Assembly: GCF_029227915.1 (NCBI RefSeq)
Contig: NC_079884.1
Coordinates: 6,264,001 to 6,328,000, forward strand
Direction of reading: 5' to 3'
Source of the DNA: Hydractinia symbiolongicarpus
Lineage: Eukaryota; Cnidaria; Hydrozoa; Anthoathecata; Hydractiniidae
Length of the DNA: 64,000 nt
In this document: piece by piece, positions 12,557 to 24,626 of the stretch
How positions within the stretch are numbered: position 1 is the stretch's first letter
Layout of the letters: each line of letters opens with the position of its first letter
Translations under genes and position numbers: made by a program
Notes under the pieces: model-generated
What the model saw: only the letters and a program-made list of their open reading frames with translations
The model's database searches: none
Told to the model about the DNA's origin: nothing

Positions 12557-15180
12557 ACGAAATTTTAAATTACTTTTTCACCACTAAAACGCATGAGACT
12601 TGTAGTTTTTAAAAATGTTTTCATTTTTCATGAGACGCTGAATAAAAGCAGTTTAATCGCCGGCAAACGAAAACCCGCGATTTCCCGTAAATCCCGGGCT
12701 TGGCACGTATAGTCGAATGTATACAAAGAAAGTACCCTGTGAGTAAACTCATTTCCAGAACGATTTTTCAAATTATTTTTTCACCACTAAAACGCATAAG
12801 ACTTGTAGTTTTTAAAAATGTTTTCATTTTTGATGAGACGCTGAATAAAAAAAGTTTAATCGCCGGCAAAGGAAAATCCGCGGTTTCCCGTAAATCCCGG
12901 GCTTGGCCCGTATAGTCAAAAGTATACAAAGAAAGTACCCAGGGAGTAAACTCATTTCCCGAACGATTTTTTATATTATTTTTTTACCACTAAACGCATG
13001 AGACTTGTAGTTTTCAAAAATATTTTCATATTTGATGTGACGCTGAATAAAAGAAGTTTAATCGTCGGCAAACGAAAATCCGCGATTTCCCGTAAATCCC
13101 GGACTCGGCCCGTATATTCGAATGTATACAAAGAAAGTATCCAGGGAGTAAACTCATTTCCCAAACGATTTTTTAAATTTTTTTTTCACCACTAAAACAC
13201 ATGAGACTTGTTGTTTTCAAAAATGTTTTCATTTTTGATGAGACGCTTAATGAAAGAGGTTTAATTGCCGGAAAACGAAAACCCGCGATTTCCCGTAAAT
13301 CCCGGACTTGGCCCGTATAGTCAAAAGTATACAAAGAAAGTACCCAGGGAGTAAACTCATTTCCCGAACGAAATTTTAAATTACTTTTTCACCACTAAAA
13401 CGCATGAGACTTGTAGTTTTTAAAAACGTTTTCATTTTTCATGAGACGCTGAATAAAAGCAGTTTAATCGCCGGCAAACGAAAACCCGCGATTTCCCGTA
13501 AATCCCGGGCTTGGCACGTATAGTCGAATGTATACAAAGAAAGTACCCTGTGAGTAAACTCATTTCCAGAACGATTTTTTAAATTATTTTTTCACCACTA
13601 AAACGCATAAGACTTGTAGTTTTTAAAAATGTTTTCATTTTTGATGAGACGCTGAATAAAAGGAGTTTAATCGCCGGCAAACGAAATCCTGCGATTTCCC
13701 TAAATCCCGGACTCGGCCCGTACAGTCAAAAGTATACAAAGAAAGTACCCAGGGAGTAAACTCATTTCCAGAACGTTTTTTTAAATTATTTTTTCACCAC
13801 TAAAACGCATAAGACTTGTAGTTTTTAAAAATGTTTTCATTTTTGATGAGACGCTGAATAAAAAAAGTTTAATCGCCGGCAAACGAAAATCCGCGATTTC
13901 CCGTAAATCCCGGGCTTGACCCGTATAGTCAAAAGTATACAAAGAAAGTACCCAGGGAGTAAACTCATTTCCCGAACGATTTTTTATATTATTTTTTTAC
14001 CACTAAACGCATGAGACTTGTAGTTTTCAAAAATATTTTCATATTTGATGTGACGCTGAATAAAAGAAGTTTAATCGTCGGCAAACGAAAATCCGCGATT
14101 TCCCGTAAATCCCGGACTCGGCCCGTATATTCGAATGTATACAAAGAAAGTATCCAGGGAGTAAACTCATTTCCCAAACGATTTTTTAAATTTTTTTTTC
14201 ACCACTAAAACACATGAGACTTGTTGTTTTCAAAAATGTTTTCATTTTTGATGAGACGCTTAATAAAAGAGGTTTAATTGCCGGAAAACGAAAACCCGCG
14301 ATTTCCCGTAAATCCCGGACTCGGCCCGTATATTCGAATGTATACAAAGAAAGTATCCAGGGAGTAAACTCATTTCCCAAACGATTTTTTAAATTTTTTT
14401 TTCACCACTAAAACACATGAGACTTGTTGTTTTCAAAAATGTTTTCATTTTTGATGAGACGCTTAATGAAAGAGGTTTAATCGCCGGAAAACGAAAACCC
14501 GCGATTTCCCGTAAATCCCGGGCTTGGCCCGTATAGTCGAATGTATACAAAGAAAGTACCCTGTGAGTAAACTCATTTCCAGAACGATTGTTTAAATTAT
14601 TTTTCCACCACTAAACGCATGAGACTTGTAGTTTTCAAAAATATTTTCATATTTGATGAGACGCTGAATAAAAGAAGTTTAATCGCCGGCAAACGAAAAC
14701 CCGCGATTTCCCGTAAATCCCGGGCTTGGCCCGAATAGTCAAAAGTATACAAAGAAAGTACCCAGGGAGAAAACTCATTTCCCGAACGAAATTTTAAATT
14801 ACTTTTTCACCACTAAAACGCATGAGACTTGTAGTTTTTAAAAATGTTTTCATTTTTCATGAGACGCTGAATAAAAGCAGTTTAATCGCCGGCAAACGAA
14901 AACCCGCGATTTCCCGTAAATCCCGGGCTTGGCACGTATAGTCGAATGTATTCAAAGAAAGTACCCTGTGAGTAAACTCATTTCCAGAACGATTTTTTAA
15001 ATTATTTTTTCACCACTAAAACGCATAAGACTTGTAGTTTTTAAAAATGTTTTCATTTTTGATGAGACGCTGAATAAAAGAAGTTTAATCGCTGGCAAAC
15101 GAAAACCCGCGATTTCCCGTAAATCCCGGCTTGGCCCGTATAGTCAAAAGTATACAAAGAAAGTACCCGGGGAGTAAACT
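12557..15180 (+). repeat. Degenerate continuation of the 6- to 8-monomer HORs
   Basis: The ACGAAATTTTAAATTAC monomer lies at 12,557, 13,368 and 14,787, and the TTTTTTATATT marker at 12,963 and 13,976. The spacings are therefore 4, 5 and 7 monomers instead of 6. 12,557-12,962 copies 10,937 onward at +1,620 bp. 13,976 to about 14,390 repeats 12,963 onward at +1,013 bp. Monomer types are unchanged; only order and number vary. Confidence 0.7.
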
Positions 15181-16406
15181 CATTTCCCAAACGATTTTTT
15201 AAATTATTATTTCACCACTAAAACGCATGAGACTTGTAGTTTTCAAAAATGTTTTCATTTTTGATGAAACGCTGAATAAAAGAAGTTTAAACGCCGGCAA
15301 ACGAAAACCCGCGATTTCCCGTAAATCCCGGGCTTAGCCCGTATAGTCAAAAGTATACAAAGAAAGTACCCAGGGAGTAAACCCATTTCCCGAACGATTT
15401 TTTAAATTACTTTTTCACCACTAAAAGGCATGAGACTTGTAGTTTTTAAAAATGTTTTCATTTTTGATGAGACGCTGAATAAATAAAGTTTAATCGCCGG
15501 CAAACGAAAACCTGTGATTTCCCGTAAATCCTGGACTCGGCCCGTAAAGTCAAAAGTATACAAAGAAAGTACCCAGGGAGTAAACTCATTTCTTAAACGA
15601 TTTTTTAAATTATTATTTCACCACTAAAACGCATGAGACATGTAGTTTTCAAGAATGTTTTCATTTTTAATGAGACACTGAATAAATGCAGTTTAATCGC
15701 CGGCAAACGAAAACCCGCGATTTTCCGTAAATCCCGGGCTTGGCACGTATAGTCGAATGTATACAAAGAAAGTACCCTGTGAGTAAACTCATTTCCAGAA
15801 CGATTTTTGAAATTATTTTTTCACCACTAAAACGCATAAGACTTGTAGTTTTTAAAAATGTTTTCATTTTTGATGAGACGCTGAATAAAAGAAGTTTAAT
15901 CGCCGGCAAACGAAAACCCGCGATTTCCCGTAAATCCCGGCTTGGCCCGTATAGTCAAAAGTATACAAAGAAAGTACCCAGGGAGTAAACTCATTTCCCG
16001 AACGATTTTTTAAATAATTTTTTCACCACTAAAGCGCATGAGACTTGTAGTTTTCAAGAATGTTTTCATTTTTAATGAGACACTGAATAAAAGCAGTTTA
16101 ATCGCCGGCAAACGAAAACCCGCGATTTTCCGTAAATCCCGGGCGTGGCACGTATAGTCGAATGTATACAAAGAAAGTACCCTGTGAGTAAACTCATTTC
16201 CAGAACGATTTTTTAAATTATTTTTTCACCACTAAAACGCATAAGACTTGTAGTTTTTAAAAATGTTTTCATTTTTGATGAGACGCTGAATAAAAGAAGT
16301 TTAATCGCCGGCAAACCAAAACCCGCGATTTCCCGTAAATCCCGGCTTGGCCCGTATAGTCAAAAGTATACAAAGAAAGTACCCAGGGAGTAAACTCATT
16401 TCCCGA
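15181..16406 (+). repeat. Echo of the window's left edge at the end of domain A
   Basis: The monomer at 15,394 matches that at 406 (offset 14,988) and 15,597 matches 609, including CATTTCTTAAACG and GAGACATGTAG. The monomers at about 16,002 and 16,205 match 811 and 1,014 (offset 15,191), including AAATAATTTTTTC, GATTTTCCG and GGCAAACCAAAA. About three differences are visible in the 16,002 monomer. The block near 15,597-16,001 has one monomer more than the left edge. Confidence 0.7.
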
Positions 16407-16498
16407 ACGATTATTTAAATTATTTTTTCACCCCGGGCTTGACCCGTATAGTCGAATGTATACAAAGAAAGTACCCAGGGAGTAAACTCATTTCCCGA
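16407..16498 (+). repeat. Truncated 92-bp monomer: A/B domain junction
   Basis: The monomer starts normally (CGATTATTTAAATT, as at 1,216) up to TTTTTTCACC at about 16,432. It then continues directly with CCGGGCTTGACCCG, which belongs about 111 bp further on. The left side has domain A variants. The right side (CTTGACCCGTATAGTCGAATG) matches the domain B monomer ending near 18,260. Only CC is shared at the join. Confidence 0.85.
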
Positions 16499-16700
16499 AC
16501 GATTTTTTAAATTATTTTTCACCACTAAAACGCATGAGACTTGTAGTTTTCAAAAATGTTTTCATTTTTGATGAGCCGCTTAATGAAAGAGATTTAATCG
16601 CCGGCAAACGAAAACCCGCGATTTCCCGTAAATCCCGGGCTTGGACCGTATAGTCGAATGTATACAAAGAAAGTACCCTGTGAGTAAACTCATTTCCAGA

Positions 16701-18325
16701 ACGATTTTTTAATTTATCTTTTCAACACTAAAACGCATGAGACTTGTAGTTTTCAAAAATGTTTTCATTTTTGATGAGACGCTTAATGAAAGAGGTTTAA
16801 TCGCCGGCAAACGAAAACTCGAGATTTCCCGTAAATCCCAGGCTTGGCCCGTATAGTCAAAAAGTATACAAAGATAGTACCCAGGGAGTGAACTCATTTC
16901 CCGAACGATTTTTTAATTTATTTTTTCACCACTAAAACGCATGAGACTTGTAGTTTTCAAAAATGTTTTCATTTTTAATGAAACGCTGAATAAAAGAAGT
17001 TTAATCGCCGGCAAACGAAAACCCGCCATTTCCCGTAAACCCCGGACTCGGCCCGCATAGTCAAAAGCATACAAAGAAAGTACCCAGGGAGTAAACTCAT
17101 TTCCCGAACGATTTTTTAATTTATCTTTTCAACACTAAAACGCATGAGACTTGTAGTTTTCAAAAATGTTTTCATTTTTGATGAGACGCTTAATGAAAGA
17201 GGTTTAATCGCCGGCAAACGAAAACTCGAGATTTCCCGTAAATCCCAGGCTTGGCCCGTATAGTCAAAAAGTATACAAAGATAGTACCCAGGGAGTGAAC
17301 TCATTTCCCGAACGATTTTTTAATTTATTTTTTCACCACTAAAACGCATGAGACTTGTAGTTTTCAAAAATGTTTTCATTTTTAATGAAACGCTGAATAA
17401 AAGAAGTTTAATCGCCGGCAAACGAAAACCCGCCATTTCCCGTAAACCCCGGACTCGGCCCGCATAGTCAAAAGCATACAAAGAAAGTACCCAGGGAGTA
17501 AACTCATTTCCCGAACGATTTTTTAAATTATTTTTTCACCACTAAAACGCATGAGACTTGTAGTATTTAAAAATATTTTCATTTTTGATAAGACGCTGAA
17601 TAAAAGAAATTTAATCGCAGGCAAACGAAAACCCGCGACTTCCCGTAAATCCCGGACTCGGCCAGTATAGTCAAAAGTATACAAAGAAAGTACCCAGGGA
17701 GTAAACTCATTTCCCGAACGATTTTTTAAATTATTTTTTCACCACTAAAACGCTTGAGACTTGTAGTATTTAAAAATATTTTCATTTTTGATGAGACGCT
17801 GAATAAAAGAAGTTTAATCGCCGGCAAACGAAAACCCGCGACTTCCCGTAAATCCCGGACTCGGCCCGTATAGTCAAAAGTATACAAAGAAAGTACCCAG
17901 GGAGTAAACTCATTTCCCGAACGATTTTTTAAATTATTTTTTCACCACTAAAGCGCATGAGACTTGTAGTTTTTAAAAATGTTTTCATTTTTGATGAGAC
18001 GCTGAATAAAAGAAGATTAATCGCCGGCAAACGAAAACCTGCGACCTCCCGTAAATCCCGGACTCGGCCCGTATAGTCAAAAGTATACAAAGAAAGTACC
18101 CAGGGAGTAAACTCATTTCCCGAACGATTTTTTAAATTAATTTTCACCACTAAAACGCATGAGACTTTTAGATTTCAAAAATGTTTTCATTTTTGATGAG
18201 ACGCTTAATAAAAGAGGTTTAATCGCCGGCAAACGAAATCCCGCGATTTCCCGTAAATCCCGGGCTTGACCCGTATAGTCGAATGTATACAAAGAAAGTA
18301 CCCAGGGAGTAAACTCATTTCCCGA
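16701..18325 (+). repeat. Domain B HOR unit 1 (8 monomers, 1,625 bp)
   Basis: Order b1 b2 b1 b2 b3 b4 b5 b6. The b1-b2 pair (16,701-17,107) is repeated at 17,108 with essentially no change, so a dimer duplication is built into the unit. It is preceded by a GATGAGCCGCTTAATG monomer (about 16,499) that recurs at 21,576. Confidence 0.82.
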
Positions 18326-19747
18326 ACGATTTTTTAATTTATCTTTTCAACACTAAAACGCATGAGACTTGTAGTTTTCAAAAATGTTTTCATTTTTGAT
18401 GAGACGCTTAATGAAAGAGGTTTAATCGCCGGCAAACGAAAACTCGAGATTTCCCGTAAATCCCAGGCTTGGCCCGTATAGTCAAAAAGTATACAAAGAT
18501 AGTACCCAGGGAGTGAACTCATTTCCCGAACGATTTTTTAATTTATTTTTTCACCACTAAAACGCATGAGACTTGTAGTTTTCAAAAATGTTTTCATTTT
18601 TAATGAAACGCTGAATAAAAGAAGTTTAATCGCCGGCAAACGAAAACCCGCCATTTCCCGTAAACCCCGGACTCGGCCCGCATAGTCAAAAGCATACAAA
18701 GAAAGTACCCAGGGAGTAAACTCATTTCCCGAACGATTTTTTAATTTATCTTTTCAACACTAAAACGCATGAGACTTGTAGTTTTCAAAAATGTTTTCAT
18801 TTTTGATGAGACGCTTAATGAAAGAGGTTTAATCGCCGGCAAACGAAAACTCGAGATTTCCCGTAAATCCCAGGCTTGGCCCGTATAGTCAAAAAGTATA
18901 CAAAGATAGTACCCAGGGAGTGAACTCATTTCCCGAACGATTTTTTAATTTATTTTTTCACCACTAAAACGCATGAGACTTGTAGTTTTCAAAAATGTTT
19001 TCATTTTTAATGAAACGCTGAATAAAAGAAGTTTAATCGCCGGCAAACGAAAACCCGCCATTTCCCGTAAACCCCGGACTCGGCCCGCATAGTCAAAAGC
19101 ATACAAAGAAAGTACCCAGGGAGTAAACTCATTTCCCGAACGATTTTTTAAATTATTTTTTCACCACTAAAACGCATGAGACTTGTAGTATTTAAAAATA
19201 TTTTCATTTTTGATAAGACGCTGAATAAAAGAAATTTAATCGCAGGCAAACGAAAACCCGCGACTTCCCGTAAATCCCGGACTCGGCCAGTATAGTCAAA
19301 AGTATACAAAGAAAGTACCCAGGGAGTAAACTCATTTCCCGAACGATTTTTTAAATTATTTTTTCACCACTAAAACGCTTGAGACTTGTAGTATTTAAAA
19401 ATATTTTCATTTTTGATGAGACGCTGAATAAAAGAAGTTTAATCGCCGGCAAACGAAAACCCGCGACTTCCCGTAAATCCCGGACTCGGCCCGTATAGTC
19501 AAAAGTATACAAAGAAAGTACCCAGGGAGTAAACTCATTTCCCGAACGATTTTTTAAATTAATTTTCACCACTAAAACGCATGAGACTTTTAGATTTCAA
19601 AAATGTTTTCATTTTTGATGAGACGCTTAATAAAAGAGGTTTAATCGCCGGCAAACGAAATCCCGCGATTTCCCGTAAATCCCGGGCTTGACCCGTATAG
19701 TCGAATGTATACAAAGAAAGTACCCAGGGAGTAAACTCATTTCCCGA
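18326..19747 (+). repeat. Domain B HOR unit 2 (7 monomers, 1,422 bp)
   Basis: Same order as unit 1 but without b5: b4 (19,343) passes straight to b6 (19,546). The unit is 203 bp shorter, exactly one monomer, and other bases are almost unchanged. This is the simplest signature of unequal exchange. Confidence 0.82.
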
Positions 19748-21372
19748 ACGATTTTTTAATTTATCTTTTCAACACTAAAACGCATGAGACTTGTAGTTTT
19801 CAAAAATGTTTTCATTTTTGATGAGACGCTTAATGAAAGAGGTTTAATCGCCGGCAAACGAAAACTCGAGATTTCCCGTAAATCCCAGGCTTGGCCCGTA
19901 TAGTCAAAAAGTATACAAAGATAGTACCCAGGGAGTGAACTCATTTCCCGAACGATTTTTTAATTTATTTTTTCACCACTAAAACGCATGAGACTTGTAG
20001 TTTTCAAAAATGTTTTCATTTTTAATGAAACGCTGAATAAAAGAAGTTTAATCGCCGGCAAACGAAAACCCGCCATTTCCCGTAAACCCCGGACTCGGCC
20101 CGCATATTCAAAAGCATACAAAGAAAGTACCCAGGGAGTAAACTCATTTCCCGAACGATTTTTTAATTTATCTTTTCAACACTAAAACGCATGAGACTTG
20201 TAGTTTTCAAAAATGTTTTCATTTTTGATGAGACGCTTAATGAAAGAGGTTTAATCGCCGGCAAACGAAAACTCGAGATTTCCCGTAAATCCCAGGCTTG
20301 GCCCGTATAGTCAAAAAGTATACAAAGATAGTACCCAGGGAGTGAACTCATTTCCCGAACGATTTTTTAATTTATTTTTTCACCACTAAAACGCATGAGA
20401 CTTGTAGTTTTCAAAAATGTTTTCATTTTTAATGAAACGCTGAATAAAAGAAGTTTAATCGCCGGCAAACGAAAACCCGCCATTTCCCGTAAACCCCGGA
20501 CTCGGCCCGCATAGTCAAAAGCATACAAAGAAAGTACCCAGGGAGTAAACTCATTTCCCGAACGATTTTTTAAATTATTTTTTCACCACTAAAACGCATG
20601 AGACTTGTAGTATTTAAAAATATTTTCATTTTTGATAAGACGCTGAATAAAAGAAATTTAATCGCAGGCAAACGAAAACCCGCGACTTCCCGTAAATCCC
20701 GGACTCGGCCAGTATAGTCAAAAGTATACAAAGAAAGTACCCAGGGAGTAAACTCATTTCCCGAACGATTTTTTAAATTATTTTTTCACCACTAAAACGC
20801 TTGAGACTTGTAGTATTTAAAAATATTTTCATTTTTGATGAGACGCTGAATAAAAGAAGTTTAATCGCCGGCAAACGAAAACCCGCGACTTCCCGTAAAT
20901 CCCGGACTCGGCCCGTATAGTCAAAAGTATACAAAGAAAGTACCCAGGGAGTAAACTCATTTCCCGAACGATTTTTTAAATTATTTTTTCACCACTAAAG
21001 CGCATGAGACTTGTAGTTTTTAAAAATGTTTTCATTTTTGATGAGACGCTGAATAAAAGAAGATTAATCGCCGGCAAACGAAAACCTGCGACCTCCCGTA
21101 AATCCCGGACTCGGCCCGTATAGTCAAAAGTATACAAAGAAAGTACCCAGGGAGTAAACTCATTTCCCGAACGATTTTTTAAATTAATTTTCACCACTAA
21201 AACGCATGAGACTTTTAGTTTTCAGAAATGTTTTCATTTTTGATGAGACGCTTAATGAAAGTTGTTTAATCGCCGGCAAACGAAAACCCGCGATTTCCCG
21301 TAAATCCCAGGCTTGGCACGTATAGTCGAAAGTACACAAAGAAAGTACCCTGTGAGTAAACTCATTTCCGAA
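19748..21372 (+). repeat. Domain B HOR unit 3 (8 monomers, 1,625 bp)
   Basis: Full order with b5 restored at 20,968. The first b2 carries CCCGCATATTC in place of CCCGCATAGTC near 20,101. The last monomer (about 21,171) has TTTTAGTTTTCAG and GAAAGTTGTTTAATC, a version shared with unit 4 but not with units 1 and 2. Confidence 0.82.
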
Positions 21373-21778
21373 ACGCTTTTTTCAATTATCTTTTCACCAC
21401 TAAAACGCATGAGACTTGCAGATTTCAAAAATGTTTTCATTTTTGATGAGACGCTTAATAAAAGAGGTTTAATCGCTGGCAAACGAAATCCCGCGATTTC
21501 CCGTAAATCCCGGGCTTGGCCCGTATAGTCGAATGTATACAAAGAAAGTACCCAGGGAGTAAACTCATTTCCCGAACGATTTTTTAAATTATTTTTTCAC
21601 CACTAAAACGCATGAGACTTGTAGTTTTCAAAAATGTTTTCATTTTTGATGAGCCGCTTAATGAAAGAGATTTAATCGCCGGCAAACGAAAACCCGTGAT
21701 TTCCCGTAAATCCCGGGCTTGGACCGTATAGTCGAATGTATACAAAGAAAGTACCCTGTGAGTAAACTCATTTCCCGA
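21373..21778 (+). repeat. Two insert monomers between domain B units
   Basis: The first (ACGCTTTTTTCAATTATCTT at 21,373) recurs at about 22,998. The second (21,576, GATGAGCCGCTTAATG with TTGGACCG) matches the one opening domain B at about 16,499. The domain B opening monomer is therefore an internal HOR component, so the 16,432 breakpoint cut into a pre-existing array. Confidence 0.7.
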
Positions 21779-23200
21779 ACGATTTTTTAATTTATCTTTT
21801 CAACACTAAAACGCATGAGACTTGTAGTTTTCAAAAATGTTTTCATTTTTGATGAGACGCTTAATGAAAGAGGTTTAATCGCCGGCAAACGAAAACTCGA
21901 GATTTCCCGTAAATCCAAGGCTTGGCCCGTATAGTCAAAAAGTATACAAAGATAGTACCCAGGGAGTGAACTCATTTCCCGAACGATTTTTTAATTTATT
22001 TTTTCACCACTAAAACGCATGAGACTTGTAGTTTTCAAAAATGTTTTCATTTTTAATGAAACGCTGAATAAAAGAAGTTTAATCGCCGGCAAAGGAAAAC
22101 CCGCCATTTCCCGTAAACCCCGGACTCGGCCCGCATAGTCAAAAGCATACAAAGAAAGTACCCAGGGAGTAAACTCATTTCCCGAACGATTTTTTAAATT
22201 ATTTTTTCACCACTAAAACGCATGAGACTTGTAGTTTTCAAAAATGTTTTCATTTTTGATGAGACGCTGAATAAAAGAAGTTTAATCGCCGGCAAACGAA
22301 AACCTGCGATTTCTTGTAAATCCCGGACTCGGCCCGTATAGTCAAAAGTATACAAAGAAAGTACCCAGGGTGTAAACTCATTTCCCGAACGATTTTTTAA
22401 ATTATTATTTCACCACTAAAGCCCATGAGACATGTAGTATTTAAAAATATTTTCATTTTTGATGAGAAGCTGAATAAAAGAAGTTTAATCGCCGGCAAAC
22501 GAAAACCCGCGACTTCCCGTAAATCCCGGACTCGGCCAGTATAGTCAAAAGTATACAAAGAAAGTACCCAGGGAGTAAACTCATTTCCCGAACGATTTTT
22601 TAAATTATTTTTTCACCACTAAAACGCTTGAGACTTGTAGTTTTCAAAAATGTTTTCATTTTTGATGAGACGCTGAATAAAAGAAGATTAATCACCGGCA
22701 AACGAAAACCTGCGACTTCCCGTAAATCCCGGACTCGGCCCGTATAGTCAAAAGTATGCAAAGAAAGTACCCAGGGAGTAAACTCATTTCCCGAACGATT
22801 TTTTAAATTAATTTTCACCACTAAAACGCATGAGACTTTTAGTTTTCAGAAATGTTTTCATTTTTGATGAGACGCTTAATAAAAGTTGTTTAATCGCCGG
22901 CAAACGAAAACTCGCGATTTCCCGTAAATCCCGGGCCTGGCCCGTATAGTCGAATGTATACAAAGAAAGTACCCTGTGAGTAAACTCATTTCCGAAACGC
23001 TTTTTTCAATTATCTTTTCACCACTAAAACGCATGAGACTTGTAGTTTTCAAAAATGTTTTCATTTTTGATGAGACGATGAATAAAAGAAGTTTAATCGC
23101 CGGCAAACGAAAACCCGCGATTTCCCGAAAATCCCGGGCTTGGCCCGTATAGTTGAATGTATATAAAGAAGGTACCCAGGGAGTAAACTGATTTCCCGAA
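21779..23200 (+). repeat. Domain B HOR unit 4, diverged
   Basis: Starts b1 b2, but the second b1-b2 pair is missing. Later monomers are chimeric: 22,592 joins the b4 start (CGCTTGAGAC) to the b5 end (GAAGATTAATCACC). It ends with the CAATTATCTTTTC monomer. The next monomer, from about 23,200, carries domain C marks (CTATAACGAATG, TACCACGATTTCC, CTTGTCCCG, GTTTAC). Confidence 0.7.
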
Positions 23201-24514
23201 CTATTTTTCAAATTATTTTTTCACCACTATAACGAATGAGACTTGTAGTTTCCAAAAATGTTTTCATTTTTAATGAGATGCTTAATGAAAGAGGTTTAAT
23301 CGCCGGCAAACGAAATACCACGATTTCCCTAAATCCCGTGCTTGTCCCGTATAGTCGAATGTTTACAAAGAAAGTACCCTGTGAGTAAACTCATTTCCAG
23401 AACGATTTTTTAATTTATTTTTTCACCACTAAAACGCATAAGACTTGTAGTTTTAAAAAATGTTTTCATTTTTGATGAGACGCTGAATAAAGGAAGTTTA
23501 ATCGCCGGCAAACGAAAACCCACGATTTCCCGTAAATCCCGGGCTTGGCCTGTATCGTCAAAAGTATACAAAGAAAGTACCCAGTGAGTAAACTCATTTC
23601 CCAAACGATTTTTTAAATTATTTTGTCACCACTAAAACGCATGAGACTTGTAGATTTCAGAAGTGTTTTTATTTTTGATGAGACGCTGAATAAAAGAAGT
23701 TTAATCGCCGACAAACGAAAACCCGCGATTTCCCGTAAATCCTGGGCTTGGCCCGTATAGTTGAATGTATCTAAAGAAAGTACCCAGGGAGTAAACTGAT
23801 TTTCCGAACGATTTTTCAAATTATTTCTGCACCACTAGAACGAATGAGACTTGTAGTTTTCAAAAATGTTTTCATTTTTGATGAGACGCTGAATAAAAGA
23901 AGCTTATTCGCCGGCAAACGAAAACCCGCGATTTCCCGTAAATCCTGGGCTTGGACCGTATAGTTAAATGTATATAAAGAAGGTACCCAGGGAGTAAACT
24001 GATTTCCCGAACGATTTTTCAAATTATTTCTGCACCACTATAACGAATGAGACTTGTAGTTTCCAAAAATGTTTTTATTTTTAATGAGACGCTTAATGAA
24101 AGAGGTTTAATCGCCGGCAAACAAAACACCACGATTTCCTTAAATCCCGGGCTTGTCCAGTATAGTCGAATGTTTACAAAGAAAGTACCCTGTGAGTAAA
24201 CTCATTTCTAGAACGATTTTTTAAATTATCTTTTCACCACTAAAACGCATAAGACTTGTAGTTTTCAAAAATGTTTTCATTTTTGATGAGACGCTGAATA
24301 AAAGGAGTTTAATCGCCGGCAAACGAAAACCCGCGGTTTCCCGTAAATCCCGGGCTTGGCCCGTATAGTTGAATGAATCTAAAGAAAGTACCCAGGGAGT
24401 AAACTAATTTCCCGAACGATTTTTCAAATTATTTTTTCACCACTAAAACGCGTGAGACTTGTAGTTTTCAAAAGTGTTTTCATTTTTGATGAGACGTTGA
24501 ATAAAAGAAGTTTA

Positions 24515-24530
24515 ATCGCCGGATCACCGG
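24515..24530 (+). repeat. First 8-bp ATCGCCGG microduplication (lineage marker)
   Basis: The monomer's single ATCGCCGG is doubled (here ATCGCCGGATCACCGG, with one change), making a 211-bp monomer. Further copies start at 24929, 25749, 27786, 28200, 28816, 30650, 31672, 32086, 33538, 33952, 34475, 38540, 39562, 39976, 41834, 42248, 42771 and 43497. None is seen before 24.5 kb or after 43.5 kb. They usually sit with GAGACGTTGAATAAAAG and CCCGCGGTTTCCCG. Confidence 0.88.
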
Positions 24531-24626
24531 CAAATGAAAACCCGCGGTTTCCCGTAAATCTTGGGCTGGGCCCGTATAGTTGAATGTATCTAAAGAAAGT
24601 ACCCAGGGAGTAAACTGATTTCCCGA

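Larger units (their letters stand above)
1..16432 (+). repeat. Satellite domain A (older-looking mixed HORs)
   Basis: About 81 monomers, mostly 202-203 bp. Diagnostic variants of this domain are GTAGTTTTTAAAAATG, AGTCAAAAGTATAC, GGCTTGGCACG, CCCGGACTCGGCCCG and a monomer beginning ACGAAATTTTAAATTAC (starts 2,433, 4,053, 6,079, 10,937, 12,557, 13,368, 14,787). Several HOR periods coexist: 1,013, 1,620, 2,229 and 1,214 bp. The domain C signatures (CTGCACCACTAGAACG, TACCACGATTTCC, GTATCTAAAG) are absent. It stops at a truncated monomer at 16,407-16,498. The left end continues beyond the window. Confidence 0.85.
16433..23200 (+). repeat. Satellite domain B (8-monomer HOR, 1,625 bp)
   Basis: About 33 monomers. 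Diagnostic types are b1 (TTTAATTTATCTTTTCAACA, with CTCGAG and AGTCAAAAAGTATAC), b2 (AATGAAACGCTG, CCGCCATTTCCCG, CCCGCATAG), b3 (GATAAGACG, ATCGCAGGC), b4 (ACGCTTGAGAC, GTAGTATTTAAAAATA), b5 (GAAGATTAATCG) and b6 (TTAAATTAATTTTCACC). The canonical order is b1 b2 b1 b2 b3 b4 b5 b6. b1 starts at 16,701, 17,108, 18,326, 18,733, 19,748, 20,155 and 21,779. Confidence 0.85.

Noticed and set aside
22876-23211. Longest reading frame (111 codons, minus strand) and the family of 60-73 codon minus-strand frames present in many monomers
   Set aside because: They recur because the repeat recurs. 203 is not a multiple of 3, so the frame shifts every monomer and each frame stops after one unit. At most of the minus-strand frames I checked the first codon is TTG or GTG, not ATG. 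The peptides match no family I know and tolerate indels between monomers.
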